Assembly: GCF_002873455.1 (NCBI RefSeq)
Contig: NZ_MCUN01000035.1
Location: 171,890-227,600, forward strand
DNA: 55,711 nt
DNA from: Vibrio splendidus
GTDB taxonomy: Bacteria; Pseudomonadota; Gammaproteobacteria; Enterobacterales; Vibrionaceae
Direction: 5' to 3'
Shown in pieces: positions 51,874 through 55,711 of the stretch. The position numbers and the translations under genes are program-made. A model generated the notes under the pieces. That model ran no database searches and was not told the DNA's origin. It saw only the letters and a list, made by a program, of their open reading frames with translations. Positions within the stretch are counted from its first letter, which is position 1. The number at the start of each line of letters is the position of its first letter.

Positions 51874-51957
51874 GGATTAATTCTCTATGTTGATAACGTG
51901 GCAAGATTAACATTATAGACGGCTTAGGTATATGCTATTTAAGGATTTATAAGAAGA

Positions 51958-51987
51958 CTGAAACGCTACCTAAAGGTAACGTTTCAG
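51958..51987 (-). terminator. Terminator of the OmpA-like gene
   Basis: CTGAAACG at 51958-51965 pairs with CGTTTCAG at 51980-51987, and TACC at 51967-51970 with GGTA at 51975-51978, making an interrupted stem with a four-base loop. It lies about 20 bases beyond the stop, and T-rich sequence follows on the minus strand. Confidence 0.7.
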
Positions 51988-52007
51988 TTTGAGTTGATAG
52001 AGTTACA

Positions 52008-52625
52008 TTACTTTCCAATTTTTGTGAAGATATGCCACTCTTCTTTGATATTGCCTTTAAACCCGACAACGGTAGCGACAACTTTTCGATGAAGCGCATG
52101 GTTGATTTGAGTGTCATTACTACTAAAGGAGCTGTCCCCATGCCCAACTATGTTGATTCTAGATGGTTGAATACCATTACTGATCAACGCTCGCCTTACA
52201 TGGGATGCTCGCTCTTTGGACAACATCAAGTTATGTTTCGCGTTACCAACCTTACTCGCATAACCTTGTAATTGAATACTGGTGTTTTCATAGCGTTTAA
52301 GAAACGCGGCCATTTGTCTGATTTGACCAAGGAATACAGGATTAATTTCTGTGGAATTGTTGGCAAATAGAATATGAAGTGCTTTCTCTTCCGTAGATTC
52401 GAAATACGATCCACAGCCATCGTTATCTATCTCTGCACCTATTTGTGTATCAATACATAGATCACGAGCGTTGATGACACCATCATTGTCATCATCTTCG
52501 AGATCATAACTTTGCGTGATGTCTGGAAGATCTCTATATTCAAATTCTTCATTGCTTGTTTCGGCTAAAACGTTGGCAGAGACAATCATAAGACAAAGCG
52601 GAAATACAGTCTTTATCAGCTTCAT
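52008..52625 (-). CDS. OmpA-family protein linked to the adhesin secretion locus
   Basis: A 205-residue exported protein. A signal peptide of about 21 residues (VFPLCLMIVSANVLA) is followed by a short acidic region with a thrombospondin type-3-like calcium motif (YDLEDDDNDGVINARDLC and IDNDGCGSYF) and the OmpA C-terminal peptidoglycan-binding domain. In that domain ILFANNSTEINPVFLGQIRQ, IQLQGYASKVG and LSKERASHVRRALISNGI are recognisable. The start ATG overlaps the TolC-like gene's stop by one base, so they are coupled. A protein of this kind beside a LapE-type channel occurs in large-adhesin loci and may anchor the secretion apparatus to peptidoglycan; this is inference from context. Confidence 0.9.
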   Translation of the reverse strand: MKLIKTVFPLCLMIVSANVLAETSNEEFEYRDLPDITQSYDLEDDDNDGVINARDLCIDTQIGAEIDNDGCGSYFESTEEKALHILFANNSTEINPVFLGQIRQMAAFLKRYENTSIQLQGYASKVGNAKHNLMLSKERASHVRRALISNGIQPSRINIVGHGDSSFSSNDTQINHALHRKVVATVVGFKGNIKEEWHIFTKIGK

Positions 52626-53932
52626 TAGTATTCTACCTTTTCATTCCATTCTTGAGGGGTTTCGACGCGTAAGCCAGTTAACAGGTTTCCTGTTGCATTC
52701 ATTACTCGGTACTTCGCGTATTGTTCGTCGTACTTGGCATCTAGATAGCCCTTACGGGCTTCGAATAGTTCGTTCTCGGTGTTAAGTAAATCGAGAAGGG
52801 TACGTTTGCCGATGCGGTATTGCTTCTCGTAAGATATAACCGTATCTGACGCTGAATCTACGTGATCTGACAAGAACTCTTTTTGTTGAACAGTTAAATC
52901 AAGGGCACTCCAAGAAAGACGTAAACTTTCTTCTACGTTTCGGAACGTACTTTCACGAAGGTCTTTTGCTTTGTTCAGTTGGTAAGCGGCACTTTCAGAC
53001 CGATCTTGATCAGAACCACCATTATAAAGGTTGTATCTCAAGCGAACCATTGCAGAAAATTCGTCACTACTACCTTCGTTACCTCCGGCATCATCGCGCC
53101 AAGTTTGAGCCGCCTCGAAAGAAACTGTTGGGTAGTTCGTGCTTTTTGATTGCTTGTATTGGAACTTAGCCGAATCAACGTCAGCTTGAGCAATCTTAAT
53201 AACTGGATGTTGGTTAAAAGCTTTTGCGAGAGCGCCATCTACTGTGTAAGGAATAGCCCCGGCATCTGCTCGCGGGAAAGTTAATCCTAGAGGAGATTGA
53301 CCAACAATCCGTTGAAATTGAGTATGCGTATCGAACAAATTGTTTTGCGCGGCAAGCAAATTGCCATGAGCTTTGGCAATACGAGCTTCTACTTGAGACA
53401 TGTCAGCGGTAGAACCAATACCAGATTCAACACGTTTCTTTATATCTCTGTAGATTTCCTTGTGAGTCGCCAAGTTATTCTCGGAAAGAGAGAGCACTTC
53501 ATAAGCTTTCACAGCGTCAAGGTATATTTTAGTAACCTCGAGAGCGATATCTTGGGCATTTGAGAGCAGTTGATAACGAACCGATTCTGCATCAGCTGCG
53601 GTACGGTCGATGTCATTAGAGGTGTTGGCACCATCCCAAATTAATTGAGTCAATGTAATCGTCGCTTCTTTGCGTGTCAGATCTGTTGAGCTTTGATTTG
53701 TTACTAAATCGGTATGCTCGTAACCAATCCCACCATCTAGGTCTATACTTGGACGATAAGCACCACCTGAAGCGTCATTAAGATAACGTTTACTAACGTA
53801 CTCATTGTATGCACTTTTAATGTCAGGATTGCTCTCCAACGTAAAAGCGACGGCTTGCTCTAGAGTTTGTGCCGCAGCTGGAAAGGCCATTGCAATGGCT
53901 AAACTTAATGTAGTTGTTTGAATCCTATTCAA
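52625..53932 (-). CDS. TolC-like outer-membrane channel of a type 1 secretion system (LapE-like)
   Basis: A 435-residue outer-membrane channel protein. I start at the TTG at 53932 (LNRIQTTTLSLAIAMAFPAA), because GGAGAG lies seven bases upstream; the longest frame opens with another TTG at 53947 whose upstream sequence has no Shine-Dalgarno. A signal peptide ends near AAAQ. Outer-membrane efflux repeats with coiled coil follow: QTLEQAVAFTLESNPDIKSA, TLTQLIWDGANTSNDIDRTA and the second half MVRLRYNLYNGGSDQDRSES. It resembles the LapE/AggA branch of TolC proteins. Its divergent neighbour is a LapA-type adhesin, whose export through this channel is the obvious hypothesis. Confidence 0.93.
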   Translation of the reverse strand: MNRIQTTTLSLAIAMAFPAAAQTLEQAVAFTLESNPDIKSAYNEYVSKRYLNDASGGAYRPSIDLDGGIGYEHTDLVTNQSSTDLTRKEATITLTQLIWDGANTSNDIDRTAADAESVRYQLLSNAQDIALEVTKIYLDAVKAYEVLSLSENNLATHKEIYRDIKKRVESGIGSTADMSQVEARIAKAHGNLLAAQNNLFDTHTQFQRIVGQSPLGLTFPRADAGAIPYTVDGALAKAFNQHPVIKIAQADVDSAKFQYKQSKSTNYPTVSFEAAQTWRDDAGGNEGSSDEFSAMVRLRYNLYNGGSDQDRSESAAYQLNKAKDLRESTFRNVEESLRLSWSALDLTVQQKEFLSDHVDSASDTVISYEKQYRIGKRTLLDLLNTENELFEARKGYLDAKYDEQYAKYRVMNATGNLLTGLRVETPQEWNEKVEY

Positions 53933-54331
53933 TTTGCATCTCTCCAAAATGAGTCACATCTGAGTTTTAATTTTGCTAGATAATATACAAAATTTAGATG
54001 AACCGCCAAAAAAATCACGATCGCTAAAATGGCGCTCGTAAATGGTTGTTAATTTGTTACCGATTATTGTGCGTTTTATGATGTTTTGAAACACTTGAAA
54101 CGTCTATTAATATCTCAATTATTTTACGTTAGCACAATAACTTATCTCACTTTTGAGGGTATTTTAAATGTTGTTCTGTGTGACCCTTGTTATTGTGGGG
54201 TATATCACTTTGTTAAAAAATGCATTCATAACTATGAATTATATGGTTTTAAGTGTTATATTTTACCTAATATTATAAATATAATGTCACGATTTTGACG
54301 TTTTGATTGAAAATGAGTTTTAGGGGTTTAT
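53933..54331. promoter_or_regulatory. Divergent promoter region of the channel and adhesin genes, 399 bp
   Basis: AT-rich DNA between the TolC-like gene and the adhesin, presumably carrying both promoters. TAGGGG (54321-54326) precedes the adhesin ATG by six bases. The minus-strand GGAGAG site lies at 53940-53945. No operator could be recognised by eye; VpsR/VpsT/FleQ-type sites would be worth a search since such adhesins are c-di-GMP controlled elsewhere. Confidence 0.4.
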
Positions 54332-55711
54332 ATGGACATGACAGTATTGAATGTGAGCGGTGCACTAGCACTTGGTCAGCGCATTGTTATTTCGGTAGAT
54401 GGTACAATCAAAGTCCTAGAAGATGGCCAGCCATTGCAAGCTGGGGATGTAGTTTTAGAGTCCCAAAATGGAAGTTCTGAATCTCAGACTTCAGTCAAAC
54501 GTTTTTCGCCTGAAGATGGCGGTGAAGTAGAACTTGACCAAGACATTGCAAATATATTTGCGGCTTTAGAAGAAGGTCAAGACCCTGCCGAGCTCGGAGA
54601 AGAGTTCGCAACAGCCGCTGGTGAAAGTGGCTCGAGTTTAGTAAGTAGCGGAACAATTGAACGTGATGGTGAAGAAACCATTCCAGGCACTGAATTTGTA
54701 ACTTCCGGTTTTGAAGCGTTAGGCATGTCCAGAACTCAAAGCTTAAGTTTACTTGATGCTTTCCGATCTTTTGAGCAACCTAACAACGCACCTACCTTTG
54801 TTGATAACAATAACTCTCCTGTCGGCGACACCCTCTCATTTACAACCGATGAAGATACCCCAGTAAACGGAACCCTTTCAGCTTCAGACGAAGACGGTGA
54901 CTCTCTGTCTTTCACCAAAGCCACTGATCCCTCAAACGGAACTGTTGTTGTCGATGAAAACGGTGACTGGACCTACACACCTAATGAAAACTACAACGGC
55001 GATGACAGTTTTACAGTTGTTGTTTCTGATGGCAACGGTGGTACGGATACCATAACAGTCAATGTCGGCGTTACTCCAGTCAATGACTTACCTGTTGGTG
55101 AAGATATTTCAGTCACCACAGATGAAGATACTCCAGTAAGTGGCTCACTCACTGCAACAGACGCAGATAACGACCAATTAACTTTTAGCAAAGGCACAGA
55201 ACCATCGAATGGCTCTGTAGTCGTTGACGAAAATGGTAATTGGACATACACCCCAGACGAAAACTACAACGGCAGCGACAGTTTTACGGTTGTGGTTGAT
55301 GACGGTCAGGGCGGTACTGACACAATCACGGTTGATGTTGGGGTTAGTCCTGTTCCGAGCGTGAGCATCACAGAAGCCGTGAGCGTGAGTGAAGGCTCAG
55401 CGGCCGAGTTCACCGTGAGCCTAGACAAGGAGGCGGACACGGCAGTGACGGTGAACCTGACGAGCTCAACGGCAGGTGCTAATACAGCGGAATCGGACGA
55501 CATCGGTAATATGGTAGTGACGTTGTCAGGTGGTGTGACTGTCGTGACACCGAACGATGACGGCAGCTACACAATCCCAGCGGGTCAGACCGAGCTGAAA
55601 GTGAGCGTGGCAACCACAGGCGATGACGTGTATGAAGGCGACGAGACGTTCAGCGTGAGCGTTGAGGGCGGCACTGGCGCGACAGGCACGGCGACAGGCA
55701 CGGCGACCATC
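54332..55711 (+). CDS. Giant LapA-like (retention-module) repeat adhesin, 5' part
   Basis: The ATG at 54332 opens a frame that runs 460 codons to the window edge with no stop, so only the N-terminus is present. Residues 1-125 match the retention module of LapA-type adhesins (VLNVSGALALGQRIVISVDG, LQAGDVVLES) and contain the cleavage motif T-A-A-G at 94-97, the type of site cut by the periplasmic protease LapG. Two Ig/cadherin-like repeats follow at 152-250 and 251-341 (each with TDEDTPV.G.L.A.D and YTP.ENYNG.DSFTVVV.DG). A Calx-beta-like domain then begins near 344 (VSITEAVSVSEGSAAEFTVS). Such proteins are exported by type 1 secretion and held in the outer membrane by the N-terminus until LapG cuts. 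TAGGGG lies six bases upstream. Confidence 0.9.
   Translation, partial: MDMTVLNVSGALALGQRIVISVDGTIKVLEDGQPLQAGDVVLESQNGSSESQTSVKRFSPEDGGEVELDQDIANIFAALEEGQDPAELGEEFATAAGESGSSLVSSGTIERDGEETIPGTEFVTSGFEALGMSRTQSLSLLDAFRSFEQPNNAPTFVDNNNSPVGDTLSFTTDEDTPVNGTLSASDEDGDSLSFTKATDPSNGTVVVDENGDWTYTPNENYNGDDSFTVVVSDGNGGTDTITVNVGVTPVNDLPVGEDISVTTDEDTPVSGSLTATDADNDQLTFSKGTEPSNGSVVVDENGNWTYTPDENYNGSDSFTVVVDDGQGGTDTITVDVGVSPVPSVSITEAVSVSEGSAAEFTVSLDKEADTAVTVNLTSSTAGANTAESDDIGNMVVTLSGGVTVVTPNDDGSYTIPAGQTELKVSVATTGDDVYEGDETFSVSVEGGTGATGTATGTATI
54785..55354 (+). repeat. Two tandem Ig/cadherin-like repeat units in the adhesin gene
   Basis: Bases 54785-55081 and 55082-55354 encode homologous units of 99 and 91 residues, sharing TTDEDTPV, PSNG.VVVDENG.WTYTP and NYNG.DSFTVVV. 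DNA similarity is high (runs of identical bases in GTTGTTGTCGATGAAAACGG-like segments), so the number of units is likely to vary by recombination. Confidence 0.85.

Noticed and set aside
54086..54298. 70-codon plus-strand frame upstream of the adhesin
   Set aside because: Very AT-rich, F, Y, I and C dominated, no ribosome binding site; looks like promoter DNA.
54736..55503. Several minus-strand frames inside the adhesin gene
   Set aside because: Shadows of the repeat-rich coding strand; the plus-strand frame has clear domain structure through the same bases.

Overview
This 55.7 kb window looks like the chromosome of a marine Vibrio, probably from the Splendidus clade. That placement is inferred from the overall gene content: a close aerolysin homologue, a ToxR/ToxS-like pair, a tandem glycine riboswitch before an AGCS symporter, a GntR-prpBC-acnD-prpFE cluster, and a LapA-type giant adhesin beside its outer-membrane channel. 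I saw no rRNA, tRNA, CRISPR array, insertion sequence or prophage. Most of the window is ordinary housekeeping and catabolic DNA with accessory islands between.

Region by region. 1-4.4 kb: a gene cut by the window edge, a TetR regulator divergent from a membrane protein across a 42-bp perfect palindrome, an M32 carboxypeptidase and a LysE/RhtB exporter. 4.4-7.7 kb: a proaerolysin homologue with a furin-type activation site, downstream of and in the same direction as a ToxR/ToxS-like pair. 8.1-13.4 kb: two sodium:amino-acid symporters of the AGCS family, the first behind a tandem glycine riboswitch, with three small or unrecognised genes between them. 13.9-18.8 kb: an export operon (TolC-like, HlyD-like, two ABC-2 permeases) that contains no ATPase gene. 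19.9-22.3 kb: a CitA/DcuS-type sensor kinase with its CitB-type regulator.

22.7-26.5 kb: zwf-pgl-gnd, the complete oxidative pentose phosphate branch. 26.6-30.1 kb: an HD-GYP protein with a GLP variant motif, a VF530-family protein, a small membrane protein, a degenerate 15-16 bp repeat array and a TSUP transporter. 30.2-33.5 kb: the tripartite tricarboxylate transporter tctCBA. 34-35.4 kb: a LysE-type exporter with an AraC regulator. 35.4-44.6 kb: a GntR regulator preceded by two perfect and one imperfect ATTGTCGACAAT sites, then prpB, prpC, acnD, prpF and prpE for propionate use by the methylcitrate cycle.

44.9-51.9 kb: a GNAT acetyltransferase, an exported Nudix domain fused to a degenerate PAP2-like membrane domain, a HAD phosphatase, queE and queC (queuosine precursor synthesis), a TPR-GGDEF protein and a DUF2750 protein. 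52.0-55.7 kb: an OmpA-family lipoprotein-like or periplasmic protein and a TolC-like channel, divergent from the 5' part of a giant adhesin. The adhesin has an N-terminal retention module with a TAAG cleavage motif, then Ig/cadherin-like repeats, then a sharply more GC-rich Calx-beta stretch. It runs off the window end.

The best candidates for a second look are the Nudix-PAP2 fusion, the ATPase-less export operon, the toxin with upstream ToxRS-like regulators, the adhesin with a compositional break, and the TetR palindrome. No wholly unknown multi-gene system was evident. Start codons were moved from the longest reading frame wherever a ribosome binding site clearly favoured another position; each such case is noted.
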